A program made the position numbers and the translations under genes. From Phaseolus vulgaris (Eukaryota; Streptophyta; Magnoliopsida; Fabales; Fabaceae): 64,000 nucleotides of DNA. Every line of letters starts with the position of its first letter. The first letter of the stretch is position 1. Positions 13,030 to 25,637 of this stretch are shown piece after piece. The stretch is from the NCBI RefSeq assembly GCF_000499845.2, contig NC_023754.2:27814611-27878610 (forward strand), given 5' to 3'. Under the pieces are notes generated by a model that saw nothing but the letters and a program-made list of their open reading frames with translations, searched no databases and was not told the DNA's origin.

Positions 13030-13760
13030 TTTGTTTCCAAAATTTAACAACAGTACAGCCCCTCCCAATCACAAGTTCACGATTCAGGACGAATATCATA
13101 CACTAATCTTCAGCAGCAGACCTAAATGATTAGATAATAAACCTCCTGCCAATCACCAAAACCTGAAAACAAGACACAGATACTGATTACAAACAGTTTA
13201 GAATAAGTACATAAACTTCAATTCAACAGGACTTAAAATGAGAAAAGAGAACTAACACACATATACAGTTCCAGAAAAAATTAAGATCGAAACCAAGGGA
13301 TCATAAGAAGACTTATTTTCTCTCCTCTATAATCCAAACAACAAATAAGCGAAAACATCAGCGCAATGACAACACGAAACACCTTAATCCGTCAAATTTA
13401 ATGACCCTAATAATATTACTGAAAAAGAACATAATTGAGTTGAAGTGACCACGAACTAAAAATGAAACCTGGTCTCAGAAGCAACCAGAAAGAAGGAAGT
13501 GGTTTCAACGCTAGTGAGCAAGTAATGTAAGCTTTTTGTGAAGCCGAAAATGAGAAAATAATGAAAGGAGGAAGGAATGAAGATGTGGAGGTGAGAAAGA
13601 TGGAAGGGAATGGTAATGGATGGTTGCAAAATTATGTGAATAGTGGAATGAGTATGACGTAAGGAAAATCAAACAAGATTGAAGCTGATAGATAGAGACA
13701 CGAGTTTTTAGCTTCTATTGTTTTTGTTTCAATGTATTTCATCAGTTTACGGTGTGGCAG
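13030..13760 (-). promoter_or_regulatory. 5' UTR/promoter region of the DUF688 gene
   Basis: On the minus strand a donor-like CCAG/GTTTCA at about 13468 and an acceptor-like TTTTCAG at about 13160 suggest a 5' UTR intron. Sequence upstream of about 13600 is presumably promoter. No TATA box could be assigned with confidence. Confidence 0.35.
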
Positions 13761-14692
13761 TGTCTGACTGGCGAAACATTAGCCAAAATAATGGATAGTT
13801 ATTGGACTCAACTCCCAACATCACTTCGTAATAACACCCACTGCTCTTTTTCGATTGGTTCAACTATTTGTATGTCCAATTATCAATCCTCGTATTTGTA
13901 TATGGTTTTTTTTTTATTTTAATAAAAGTGAGTAATTTCGCAATGCACATTTGTCATAGCAATAGATGAAATTTGAGAGTGTGATTGAAAGGTTTAAATT
14001 AAAAAGTGATGGGTCACGGATGCATCGTGAAGAACAGTTAGTAGTAAGAAAGAGTCCTAACTCTAATAAGTAGGTTGTGGACCGACCATATTTAAAGTAG
14101 ACAACTCTTCTCTGTGAGTGTCCGATTCCACGTTGCACTTAATCATCATATCATTTTCAATCATTTCATTTTCGCCCTAACAACATCTTCCTCTAAGAAC
14201 AAATTAAATTAAACCAATAACACATAATACTGTAAATAACTATAAAAACACAAAAACATAAAGCCACAAACCTACTTTTATCTTATTTCATCTTTTAACT
14301 TTCTGTGTGCTAGTAAATAAATAACAAATATTATTTTTCATGAATTGAAGGTGGCAGATTTTGATATCACCATATACAAATTTGATAGTGAAACAGTGAA
14401 TAGTTTTAGGAATAAACTAATTCAGAAAAGCTGAAGTAAATTAATGTGTATAATGATGTAAACACATTTATCAGTTATCATAATGTTAAGATTAGTAAAT
14501 GTTAAATATTGTTCTCTCTTGAATAAAAACGCATGGGTTGGGGGATCTTATGATCATCATCACATCACGGTCGTTGAAAGGTTTCGAGATTTTCCGTTTT
14601 CTTAAAGGTCAGGATAGTGAATAACAATTATAATTGATGGTTCTTTTTCATTGCAATCAAATTATTTCGCTATCATTGAAAAAAAATGTAAA

Positions 14693-14727
<35 letters not shown>

Positions 14728-15534
14728 AATGTATTTTGGTCTTTATTTATTTTCTTTTGCTTTTTCTATTGATTTTTTAAAATACCCGTTTTATCCTCTA
14801 CGTGATTTATAAAATATTTTATTGAGAAATAAAAAATATTTAAATAAAATTTAAAAGACAAAAAGTAATGCATTTCAAAATTAGAAAACCTAAACTCAAA
14901 GAAAATCTTTAAAGAAATTAAAATTGAACTTTGTGTCAATCACATTTATCCATTCTATTAAATACAATTTTACTTATGACTAAATATGTTCTTTAAACTT
15001 ATTTTCTACATATCTGCAAATATACTGAAGAGAGAAACTTGCGAAAATTTAGAGAAAATATTTTATCATAAGCGCTAGTCTATATTTTTAAAATTTTCTC
15101 ACATTTTGTCTACTCTATACATAAATTTTAATTTATTAATTCAAAATAAAAAATTTAATTTTCCTTTAATCATTAATTATTTATTTCACTTAAATTTATT
15201 TTTTCTACAGCTATTGGCTATTAAAGTTACATGGATGAGATTACAAAGTTTTTTTTCATAAAATATATACAAAAGTTACATAATAAGCATGACTAAGTCA
15301 TAGACACTTGATAACATGGATGAGATTAATTATAAGAAGATCAAAATGAATGAAACAATAAAAATAAAAGAAAAAGAAACATTTAAGTACTAAAATAAAA
15401 TAAAATAAATGTATTAATTTATAATTAAAACACAATATTTTACTTCATCAAGTTTGTTAAGCTAAGTTGAAAAAAAATATCCAAGAATCAAATTAATTAT
15501 AATTAATGTAAATAAAAATCAATTAATCAGATTG
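13761..15534. other. AT-rich intergenic region
   Basis: No gene seen. An AT-dinucleotide microsatellite occupies about 14692-14729, interrupted once by TTA. The remainder is low-complexity A/T sequence with short chance frames. Confidence 0.6.
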
Positions 15535-16100
15535 TTCCCGGGTTAAGGTCCAGGGAACTATTGAGATCACTTCTTCTTTCTTACTGAGTCTTCGGTCAGA
15601 TTGCATTTTAGTTTCCCTCCTTGTAAGCTCCTTACTCGTCTCACCCTCAATCTTCTCGTAGTTAAGGGATGGTACCTACAAAAGGGCACTCTGATACTCA
15701 AGTCAATAAATTCATCGTTCGATTGTAGCATTGTATATGATGATGTACCTGAATCTTGGAATGTGTTATTTATATTATTTTAATGGTCTTTCTTATTGGG
15801 TAAAATTAGGGAGTTGGACCATGTTTATGAATACATTACCTAACTCTTAATCGTGGATTAACTTCACTGACTCTGCTTAAACATAACTGCATTTGAGATG
15901 TTGATCGATCTACTAATAAGGACCTTAGCATCGGTCAGAACACTAATGAGATTTATGATCCATCGCACTCACGGGTACACAGATAAATATTAAGTTATTT
16001 ATTCATTTCACTTGAATTTAAAGTTGATCGGTTGATTTGATCATAATCGTGCATAAACTACCACACATGAGCAACTTCAGAGAATTGTATCATGAAATGA
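15535..16100 (+). mobile_element. Possible LTR-retrotransposon fragment
   Basis: The stretch around 15660-15710 (GGTACCTACAAAAGGGCACT followed by CTGATACTCAAGTCA) resembles a phrase recurring in plant LTR retrotransposons of the type GGTACCTGCAAAAGACACTC. The following 350 bp has balanced composition unlike the AT-rich flanks. No coding domains, paired LTR or TSD were found. This is recalled pattern similarity only. Confidence 0.35.
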
Positions 16101-19100
16101 CATAAGTAATCACTTTTTGTAACAGGGTATTTCATTTTACAAGTTGACTTGTTCTAACATAAAAGTTGATGGAAAAATCCACAGTGGTGTGTAAGTAGCA
16201 GAGTGTATGTGAAATTAAATCCCTGACCATTGACTATGATATACATAACTCAATAGAGTAGAGACATTTATTAAAAGAAAAAGAAAGAAAAAGAGAGTCC
16301 TTAGATCACGGGACAGAGATTGGGTTGGGAACATGAATGATATTAGAAAAAGGGTTCTTGCGTCCCACGAAGATGGGTCCCTTTATGGTTTCTGTCTGCC
16401 ATACTTGACTTCCCACTTCCCTCACTCTTATCTTTCTTCTTCATTCCAACCACTTTCCGCTTTCTCATCCACCCATGTGCACCACAAAACTCCACACATT
16501 CAAATTCTATATTGCACACATTGTGGAATTTAAATCTAATTATGTCCCTGATTATCGCTTAATTCTCTTCTTATTCCTTCAATTCCGCACTTTCAAATAC
16601 AATGTCTCTCTTTATGTCAATTTTACCCATAATAAAATACACAATCAAAATATATCCCCATTTTCATCTCCAATTCTTATTTATTTTCCTTGACTTCATT
16701 AAAGTTATTTTAAACCGTGAATTGAGCTAAGTGAAGTTTCAAATTTTCCGGCTTAACGGATGGGACTAAACGTAGCATGTATTCTCTAAAACTACTATCA
16801 TAAACTAGTTGAAATAGCTTTAATATTTAGTCATGCTAATTTAAAAGCTAACAAGGTGAGATTTTTTAATAGAAAAATGTTATTTTAACAATACAAAAAT
16901 ACCAGTTTATAATATGTTTTGATTAATATAATTTTAATATTATTTTATTTTAGCAAAAAGTTGTTATTTTTTTCTAATTATATTCTCTGATATATGATTC
17001 TCAGTATATCAACACTTTTTTTAATATATCTACTTAAGTAAGTTATTAAAAGTTCATTTATTTACCCTGCCGAATATATTAATAGTGTAAGGCATTCATT
17101 TTCTGCAAAATAATTAAACATGGTTTAAATTTCAGTTGAAAGAAGTGCCCACGTTTATATTGATTGTCCATACACTACTTCTTATGGACAGAAATTTGTA
17201 AAAGAACTTTAATTTTGTCAAGTATATTTATGACAACCTTTAATTTTGTTAAGTATATTTATGACACTATTTAAACGTATCAACTTTGAGATTGACAACG
17301 TTGCAAAATACATTAACTATAATATCTTAGAGTGCACTTCTTATTGGTTGCCTTTCACTAATAAGTTGGCGACTAGTACAATTGTAACTTATGGCTAAGA
17401 CTTTTACTAAGATGCCAATTTAGAGTTGAATTTTTCCTTATTCTAAACTTATGTAACATGATTTTTTTCTATTCCACACAACATATGTTTACTTTTTTTT
17501 TCGTGTTCACCATTAGAGTTTGCTATGAATTAAATGCAGTTGGATTTTTTCTATGCATAATCCAAATTGTATTTAATTTAATTAGACTTAAAACTTGGCT
17601 TGGTTGAAAATTGAACTTTAGGTTGCATGGAATATTTTCTTTAACTAAATTCCATTCGATTTAAAATTGTGAATGGTTGGCTTATTAAATTATATAGATT
17701 AATGGTGAGAAAATGTAGAGTTGAAATATACCAATAGAAGATTGATAATGATGCCCTGACTAGTCTGTAAAATTATTACAGACTAATTTACAATTATAGA
17801 AAGGATTATTTATCCATTGAGAAGAAATAAGGAATTAAATTTCCTCAATGTTATGTGAAAATTATTAAATATTTACATAAATTTTATTTTGCTTTATTAT
17901 ATAAGTCCTTTGGTTGGCTTGAAAACGCAACCACCACGTGAGGTTTAAAAGGTCTGAAGAAAGAGTTAGCAGTAGCTACGGCTACAAAAGCTGGTGTCTT
18001 TGGCACTCTAATGTGATAGAGCCAATAGACTTCTTTAAAAATCAAAATAAAGCCCATGCACCATCTAATGGTACCAATAACACAATCTAATAAAATTATA
18101 TTTTAAATATAGAATTGTTTTGAATTTATTATACATAGTTTATACTGTGATCTTATGTTTTTTTAATATTAAAAAATATTTTTAAAAAATTAATTTAGAC
18201 ATAGAAATTAAAAATATAAGTTTAAAGAAATAACTAGTAAAAAAATTAAGCATTCAGATAAAATAAAAACGATAGTGGCTTGATATGATTGATAAATGTT
18301 ATTTTACAAATTCTTAAATCAAGTTAAGAAATATAATTTAAAAGATTAACTATTAAAAATAAAATTAAATGTTCAATATATAATTTAATACATGTGATTC
18401 AAAGTGCATGACTCTTAAAACTACTAGTGTTTCAAAAAGATTATGTTCTAAACAGGTTAATAGGCGACTTAAACCCAAAACATTGAAGGTAGTCAAGAAC
18501 CAGTGTGCTCTTAACCTAATGTGTAATCTATTTACTTAGTATATATGGAGTCAGTCTTAACCCTGTATCTTCCGTTATGATTCTCTCTTTACTGCCTCGT
18601 TAATGCTAATTAATTCAAATTCTTGTCCTATTTTATTTCCTTTACATTATTCATTTACATCGACCTCCTACCTAAATGACCAAAGGTTGGCCGAAGGCCC
18701 ATAACCCAACAGATTACTTTAAAAATATTTCAGTTTGTAAAAAATGTTATGAATCATCTTATTAAAACATATTTTCACTTCAGGAAGCAAAGTTAAACTT
18801 ATAATACTAAGATAGAATTGGTATCATGTCTTGAGTAAAAAAAATAACGAGTTAATAAAAAAAAACTTTTACTTTATATTAATATGAAATTAAAATTTAT
18901 AAAACATGGGCAATGAATAGATACAAAAACTTGAAAAAAAAAATAAAACATTTTTTTAGCCAAATGATTCCATAAACACCTTGGTAAAATAAGTTAACTC
19001 TCCAACATAATTATTGAATCTGAAAAAACATGCTGGTTTCCAATTACGAGACATGAAAAAGTAAAATCATGTTCTAGGGGGGAAAAACGCACATTAGGAC

Positions 19101-20045
19101 CTCACTGAATTTAGAAGAAATAATTAAACTCTTTGTAGCCCCAAATGTAGCATTGGAGAGAGAACTACATACATGAGTGAGTGTTGGGTATAAAAATAGG
19201 TAAATCTAAATACTTTATACCATTTGAGCATAGATTTAGGAAATCTAGCTCTTTATTCAAAAACTTAAAAGTCTACTGCTTTTCTCCATATTTAATATGT
19301 GCAAGTTTAATGTTCACAAGCTTTTGGCGAATCTTTTTCCTTTTGGAACGATTAACAGATATAAAATCAAAAACAAGTTTTAAGATTGTGGGAAAGAGTC
19401 AGAAACAACACTTTTAAGAAGCAAATGTACAAAAAATTTCAGTTCTTATTTAAGAAGATTGAAATACTGCAGAAGCAACAGTTAAGATGAAAAACTGGTG
19501 CATTTTGTAGAGACGAACTGAGAATGCGTTGTACTACAGGGTGGGTTGTGTTTCAATCATTGACAAAGATGGGTGAAGATGTGTAACTGTGTCTGTGGGA
19601 GAAGAATAAAGACAAATTCTTCCCCAAACTCCATATCTTTTTCAGGTGTGTAATATTTTTTTTTTAATTTTTTAAGTGGTGAGGTTGCTTGTAGCAAACA
19701 TTCATGGTTCAAATGTTTTCTGATACTTTTATTAATGGTGATCGTGTTTTTGGTAGTTTATTTTTTAAAAGTTTTTTGGAAATCATATTACTTGAAAAAT
19801 AATACAAAATTTTTAAAAAAATTATCTAGTATCTTGATATTGTGAAGTGTAAAATATAATGAATCTTTTTTCCAACTCAAACGATAGACAAATTTTTTAT
19901 TGAAAAAAAAATGAAAATATTGCAACTGAAAGTATGATTTTTTTTTTAAAACTTTTACACTTCATATAAAAACTAAAAAAAGTATGAAGCTGGAGGGAGA
20001 AGTGACCAGAATAAAAGAGAAATTAAAAAAAAAGTGTATATAGTA
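16101..20045. other. Gene-poor intergenic region
   Basis: No supported gene. A 66-codon frame from the ATG at 16333 resembles nothing known. A 29-bp direct repeat (CTTTAATTTTGTCAAGTATA and following) occurs at 17207-17235 and 17238-17266 with one mismatch. The rest is AT-rich. Confidence 0.5.
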
Positions 20046-20819
20046 TTATCCTTAGGCAGTTTCTTGCTGCACTCCTACGTTTTTCTTCCTGCACCCCCAT
20101 AGTGTAATGCAAAGACAAAAATATCTCTATTATTTTTTAAAAATTCCAAAATACACATAAGATCCACACTACTCTTTCTTCTTCTGGACAATGCAATTCG
20201 GTAATTTTACAGAATGGGAAATCCGCTTTTATTTTTTGTATTCTGGATTGGAAAATCCATAAATCTTCTGGATTGGTGAATTTGGTAATCTTCTAGATCC
20301 ATCAATCCATAACAAAAATTAGATTTCCGAATTTAGCAATTCGGAAATCAACAAGTTGCTTTCGAAACACCCATTTATTTGAAAAAGAACACGAATCACT
20401 TCTGGATTGATGAATCCGTAGTACACTCCCAAATTCCAATATCCCGTAACCTAAAAAACTCTAGTTTTTTCAAATAAAAGGTGAAGGTCAGTTTTGGAAT
20501 TTATTTGAAAAAGAACACGAATCACTTCTAGATTAATGAATCTGTAGCACACTCCCAAATCCCAATATCCTGTAACCTAAAAAACTATAGTTTTTTCAAA
20601 TAAAAGGTGAAGGTCAGTTTTAGAATTTATTTGAAAAAGAACACGAATCACTTTTGGATTGATGAATCCGTAGCACACTCCCAAATCCCTAATATCCTGT
20701 AACCTAAAAAACTCTAGTTTTTTCAAATAAAAGGTGAAGATCAGTTTTAGAATTTACAAAATTGTGGGGGTTGCAGGAAGAAAAACGTAGGGGTGCAGGA
20801 GGAAGAAGCCCTATCCTTA
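20046..20819. mobile_element. Mutator-like non-autonomous element with 9-bp target-site duplication
   Basis: The element spans 20055-20810 (756 bp). The left end reads GGCAGTTTCTTGCTGCA and continues CTCCTACGTTTTTCTTCCTG; the reverse complement of the right end reads GGCTTCTTCCTCCTGCA and continues CCCCTACGTTTTTCTTCCTG. These form terminal inverted repeats of about 48 bp. They are flanked by TTATCCTTA (20046-20054) and CTATCCTTA (20811-20819), a 9-bp TSD with one mismatch. TSD length favours a MULE-type element; an 8-bp hAT reading is the alternative. No transposase is encoded. Internal 126-bp tandem repeats are listed separately. Confidence 0.82.
20373..20751. repeat. Three tandem copies of a 126-bp unit inside the Mutator-like element
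   Basis: Copies start at 20373, 20499 and 20625, each beginning ATTTATTTGAAAAAGAACAC, with spacing of 126, 126 and 127 bp. They differ by few substitutions (for example TTCTGGATTGATG, TTCTAGATTAATG, TTTTGGATTGATG). This is a minisatellite-like expansion inside the transposon. Confidence 0.93.
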
Positions 20820-21713
20820 TTATTTACTTTTTTTTTCTTAAAAAAAATACCTAAAAGAGCAAAAGAGACCTGGTGAGAAAAACCAATGGGCTGACATTGG
20901 CCCATAATTCCAATAAGCAAGATTACTTTTTTTTTCTTTAATTAAAAACGTTTATTTTAATGAGACAAAAAAGAATTGTCCTTTTGAAAGAGCTTTTAAT
21001 TTCTTTTTAGTTAATTATAACAGTTTTAGTTTTCTTAATTATAACAAACAAACCTAAATAAAATAGAATGCAATGTAGTATTTTAAATTAATATTGTTAT
21101 AGAAAAAAATATTTAAATAATATAATTTAAATTATTTATTTTATGTATAAACTAATGATAAAAATGATAAAATTGAGTATTCATAATTGTTCCTCTGTAC
21201 TTATACTTCACTGATTAATATGAATAATTGGAAGTTTTAACATTGTTATAGTGCAATATAAGTGAATTTGTGAGTATCAATCTTGTAGAACGACAACACT
21301 ATAAATCCAAATACTCAATTTTCAAACTTAATAAAAAAATTATACAATTTTCTTTTATCAATTTAGAATGTCAAATATACTTACTTACAAAAGTTGTTTT
21401 CAGAAAGATTTTTATTACTATATATGTTTTGTAATTATTACTATATATATTTTATAATTGTTAGAAAGACACTGTAGCTAACTGGATTAGTTAGCTATTT
21501 TTTTTTACCAACGGATGAAATATTTGATTTCGATTTCTCTCAAAAAAAATATTTCTTATTTTACAAAGCATATTCATGATATTGAAAATAAAGTATTACA
21601 AAATATTCTTATGATACTCTTTCTTAGCATAAACGCATATGAAACAATTATTATATAAAGCAGAAGAAGTAGTTAACTATGTTTTGCAATAGAGAGGAGG
21701 GAAAGAAGTAAAT
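20820..21713. other. AT-rich spacer
   Basis: No gene, repeat family or regulatory site recognised. Probably the 3' flank of the cysteine protease gene transcribed toward it. Confidence 0.6.
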
Positions 21714-23612
21714 TCAAAGCATTGCAGCCAAAGCATTCCTCATCTGAAGGTGATGAGATGTCTTTTTTGTTACTTCTAATTTAGTCCATGGTAACTTGTG
21801 ACTTCCCAACTTCTTCTTCTTTGCAGCAACTCCGATCAAATCTCCATGGTTCTGCATAACACAAATTTACGAGTATATTCAGAAAATTGGAAATCTCATA
21901 CCTTATGAAAGAGACTAGAACATAGATATGATATCTCATACCTGGAGACAGAGTCCATATTCAATAACACAAATGGGGAAATCACGAGGACAACAATAAT
22001 CGCTTCCTTGGCAACACACACCATTCTCAAATTCACAGCAACCATAAACGAAGCAGAAACCAGAAAACCCATAAAGGCAACAACATGTCTCAGAAGCAGA
22101 ACAATATGAGAAATCTCCACATCTAATTGGTGGAGGTGGTGGAGGTGGCGGCGGAGGTGGTAGTGGTTGCGGTGGTGATGGTGAAGGCGGTGATGGGGAA
22201 CTACTTGGGGATGGAGCAGTAATCTCTTTGGTAGGGTAAGAGGCCATGTAATTGATTGCACACACTCCATATTTTAAATCAGTATTCCTTCTAATATAAA
22301 TGTACCCTTCCATTCCCCATGAGGTTCCCCATGAATTCTTCACAATCCAGTAATCTTCATCATCCTCTGAGCCATAACCAACAATTAAAACTGCATGATC
22401 AATATCATCTGGATCACTTGAGCAATCTCCATCATAGATACCCTGTTCAAGAAAAGTGAAAATGACTAGTTTATGAATGCAAATTCCATTTTCTGGATTT
22501 TTCTTCTGCAATAGTGAAAGGTTGAATAACACTTACACCAGCGTATAGTTGGAAATCCAATGAAGAACCATCTATGGCAACACTGATAGGTTGCTTCGCT
22601 GTAGCACACAACAGAGAATTATCTGATTGTCCCACATCGGAGTAGCCATCAATGCTAACAACCTTTGTTTTCTCCTGAACAAGAAAAAATTCTGTAAATT
22701 AGATATATAAAATAGCACAAGAAGGAAAATGCAGGGTTTACTAGAGAAGACCTTGGTGACATTGCATCTAGCATCTACACCAGTGTATGGATATTCAGTT
22801 TCTGAGTCGATCCCACCATTGTGCATAACCCATTCAAAAGCATAGTCCATGAGGCCTCCATAACATCCCTCATTAGTACTATCACAGTCCACAAGTTCCT
22901 GTTCTGAAAGGCTAACAAGGTCCCCTGTCACAAGTGCATTTATTCCTTCTATGGCTCCAGTAGAAGAGAATGCCCAACAACTACCTAATAATACAATAAC
23001 AAATACTTTCACTATATGCAAAATCGAAGAGCAAAACAAGAAGGGAAATTGGAGTAGTGGGTTTTGACAGCAGAGTATCCACACAAGTCACAACCACATA
23101 ATTTATAAGTGTGTGTATAGACTGTATAGAAGCTTACCACAGTTTCCTTGGTCCTTCACACCAGTCACAACACCCTTCTTCCTCCAATCCAAAGTGTAAG
23201 GTGCATCTTCGCATGAGTCATCATTAACAGGCAAGCCATTTCTTTTGCTAAATGGCTTCTTTATCTTTGAAATAAACTTATGCTTGAACTCTTCATTGCT
23301 CATGTCAGCAAACCTGTTCAATCCTAGTCTGTGCCCGTAAGGATAAATTCGCTTTGCATTCTTCTCTACAATGTATTTCAAGTTCCTCTTGAAATTCTCC
23401 AACCTTAACTTTGCTTCTTCAGGGTGGTTGTAAAACTTAAGGTGCTCCTCCTTCCACCTTTGGAACAGCTCCACCACCCCTTCCTCTGAAGGAAACTTGT
23501 CAAGGTCGAGGGCCAATATGGAGTACTCACTTGGGAGACCATAGCACAGAAATTCCCATGAACCCCAGACAAGGAAGAGAACAACCAGTTGAGTTTTTAG
23601 TTGGCAGCCCAT
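21714..23612 (-). CDS. RD21-type papain-like cysteine protease with C-terminal granulin domain
   Basis: Secreted/vacuolar C1A endopeptidase, five exons: 23612-23138, 22984-22752, 22674-22537, 22442-21942, 21851-21714 (1485 nt, 494 aa). N-terminal signal-like segment ([20 protein letters not shown]), then an I29 inhibitor prodomain with an ERFNIN-type helix. The mature protease carries oxyanion Gln155, catalytic Cys161 (GSCWAF), His298 (DIDHAV) and Asn318 (KNSWGTSWG); all residues needed for activity are present. A Pro/Ser linker (356-387, with 11 consecutive Pro) leads to a Cys-rich granulin domain (388-449), and the last exon adds a basic tail of 45 residues. An ATG at 23651 is also in frame, but it would lie at or upstream of the TSS predicted from the TATA box and would put a basic stretch before the signal peptide, so 23612 is preferred. 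RD21 homologues act in stress and defence proteolysis. Confidence 0.93.
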
Positions 23613-23661
23613 TTTCTTTCTTGTTTTTTTGATGACTTGATCCACCATCATCTTTGTATTC

Positions 23662-23673
23662 TATATATATATA
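23662..23673 (-). promoter_or_regulatory. TATA box of the cysteine protease gene
   Basis: A TATATATATATA run read on the minus strand. With usual plant spacing of 25-35 bp, transcription would begin near 23630-23645. That is downstream of the first in-frame ATG (23651) and upstream of the ATG at 23612, which supports the shorter protein. Confidence 0.6.
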
Positions 23674-23699
23674 CAACATTACCAACCTGCCATTCAGCA

Positions 23700-25430
23700 A
23701 CTTGATCCACCATTTTCCCTTTTGCTTCTTTGGCTTAGATAGAAAATCAGAAAGGTAGAAAAGAAAAGATCAAATAGCAGTGTAAAGTAAAGGGGCGATT
23801 TGATAGTAGTGTATGAATGAATTCCATCACTGACATCATTGGTAATGAGTGTCAAAATTTTGTTTTACTATTTCTACTAGTCCTATCAGTTGGATTTTGG
23901 GTCGGGTAATCTAACATTCAAAAACGAGCGTGTGTTGTGACTAGACTATTATTGACTGGTTGCTGAGGCATGGGACAAACAAATTTAGTACATGTTTGTA
24001 TTTACGTTAAATGTGACTAAACAAGTTTTTTCAAAAGTAAAATTTACATTAATTTCGAAAAAAAACGTTGTTTCTTTTCTTTTTTTTAAAAAAATAAAGT
24101 TAGATTTAACGGAACTGAAATATAAACATGTCCTCAAAGATTGGTTAAAATTTATCGTATTTTCTTATTTGTTTTTATCTGTCAAAGTGTTAATTGAAAT
24201 CACTCCAGTATTGATGTTAATTTTTATGATGAAAACTTGTAGACAACGAAAACAAATTAAAATATATCAAACAATGCAAAGGTTTATCTAAATATTAGGT
24301 AAAAATATAATAAATATAATTCTTGAAAATTTATATATTCTAAACATTTTTGGAAGATGTGAACTTGTTACTAAAAACACTTATCTGGTGAAAGCAATAC
24401 AAAGAAAACTGTTTTGCTCATATCACCACCAGGCTGTAAAACAAGATTCAATTTGAAAACCTGATTTTCCTTCAAGTTAAAGTTTTCCATTATGATAGGT
24501 GTGGTACAGTTGAAAATATATAATGCATTAAAATAATTCCTAGCCAATACCATCCGAAGGTTGTATAACCCTAATGCATCAAGAAGGCTCATACTTTACA
24601 CTTTGGGCAATTGCTTCATATTTTTTTTGAAATGATACATCTAAAGTGTTTCAGAATTTTTTTTTGGGAATATGTTTTTAGAATTATTTTTCTAGAATAT
24701 GTTTTTGGATTTTATTTTTTGGAATGCATTTTTGTATTCCAAATTGTTTTTCAAGAAGAGAATTTTGGATTTCTAATTCTATACTAGAATTTTATTTTTG
24801 GAACACAAAAATCTATTCTATTTTGTCTAGAATGTATTTTTTACTTTCAGATTTTCAATTTCGGGATAAAGGATAATTTTGAAAATTCAAAAATTGATTT
24901 GGTGCAGGTAAAAAATCATTGGTTGTAGGAAGTAATTGCACCGAGTTGGAGTTTGGTCTGACCCAATTGATGTTCTTTTAAGGAATCGGGCCATAGTTGG
25001 GCTTCATTTTCTTCCTAGACTTTTCATTTTCATTCTTGCACCTCACATTTTAATTTTGTTTACGTTTCAAAATATTGTCCAGGTTATATTAAAACACTTT
25101 CTTATACCTAATCCGGATAATAAATAGTGAGGTGAGAGATATTTCGGAGTACATAATATAAAATAATGTCAAAGATTATAATTCTATGATATGGTCAAAT
25201 ATCTTTCATATTAACTATTTTGAAATATTAAGACATTTTGTAAATTTTCAAGATAATCACCATCAATATAATTTCTGATAAAACATTTCAAAATTAAATA
25301 TATTCTGGAATGATAATTTTGCTATGTTGAAAAAATTAAGGGCAAAGTTGGAATGTTTTAAAAATGGGGTGCAGGAAGGAAACGGCCCAGGTAGATATAA
25401 CTGAATTGGGCGGATCTGGGCCCAACAGCT
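23700..25430. other. Intergenic region with remnants of the TTCTTCCTGCACC-type transposon ends
   Basis: No supported gene; a 73-codon minus-strand frame at 24371-24592 is unrecognised. At about 24875-24940 (TTTTGAAAATTCAAAAATTG, GGTGCAGG, then GTAGGAAG) and 25335-25390 (GGGGTGCAGGAAGGAAAC) the sequence resembles right ends of the Mutator-like elements found at 20.1 and 46.0 kb. A TTCTTCCTAG...CTTGCACC segment at 25008-25048 could be the matching left end of the second. No target-site duplication was found for these relics. Confidence 0.4.
25417..25424. promoter_or_regulatory. Site II-like TGGGCCCA element upstream of SF3B1
   Basis: A palindromic TGGGCCCA lies about 220 bp before the ATG. TGGGCC/T elements (TCP-binding site II) are common in promoters of plant housekeeping and translation genes. 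The role here is inferred from position and motif. Confidence 0.45.
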
Positions 25431-25601
25431 TATGTCGGTTCCTCTCATCGCATAGCAATATCTGAATGTGTTTCTTCAACATTCACTCACTAACCTGCAT
25501 AGGGTTTCTTTCTCCTTCGGTTTCCTTTCCATTTTGCGAATCCAAATCCATCAATCTTCAACCCTACCTTCCCTTCCTCCATTTCTCTGTGTGTGTTTGT
25601 G

Positions 25602-25616
25602 TTTAGGGTTAGGGTT
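25602..25616 (+). promoter_or_regulatory. Telo-box in the SF3B1 5' leader
   Basis: TTTAGGGTTAGGGTT lies about 20 bp upstream of the ATG. Interstitial telomere-like motifs near the TSS occur in many plant RNA-processing and translation genes, often with site II elements as here. Regulatory function is inferred. Confidence 0.55.
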
Positions 25617-25637
25617 TTAGGAGTTCCAAGCATAACC

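Noticed and set aside
16333..16693. Two overlapping frames of 66-72 codons
   Set aside because: No family resemblance, no splice or promoter support.
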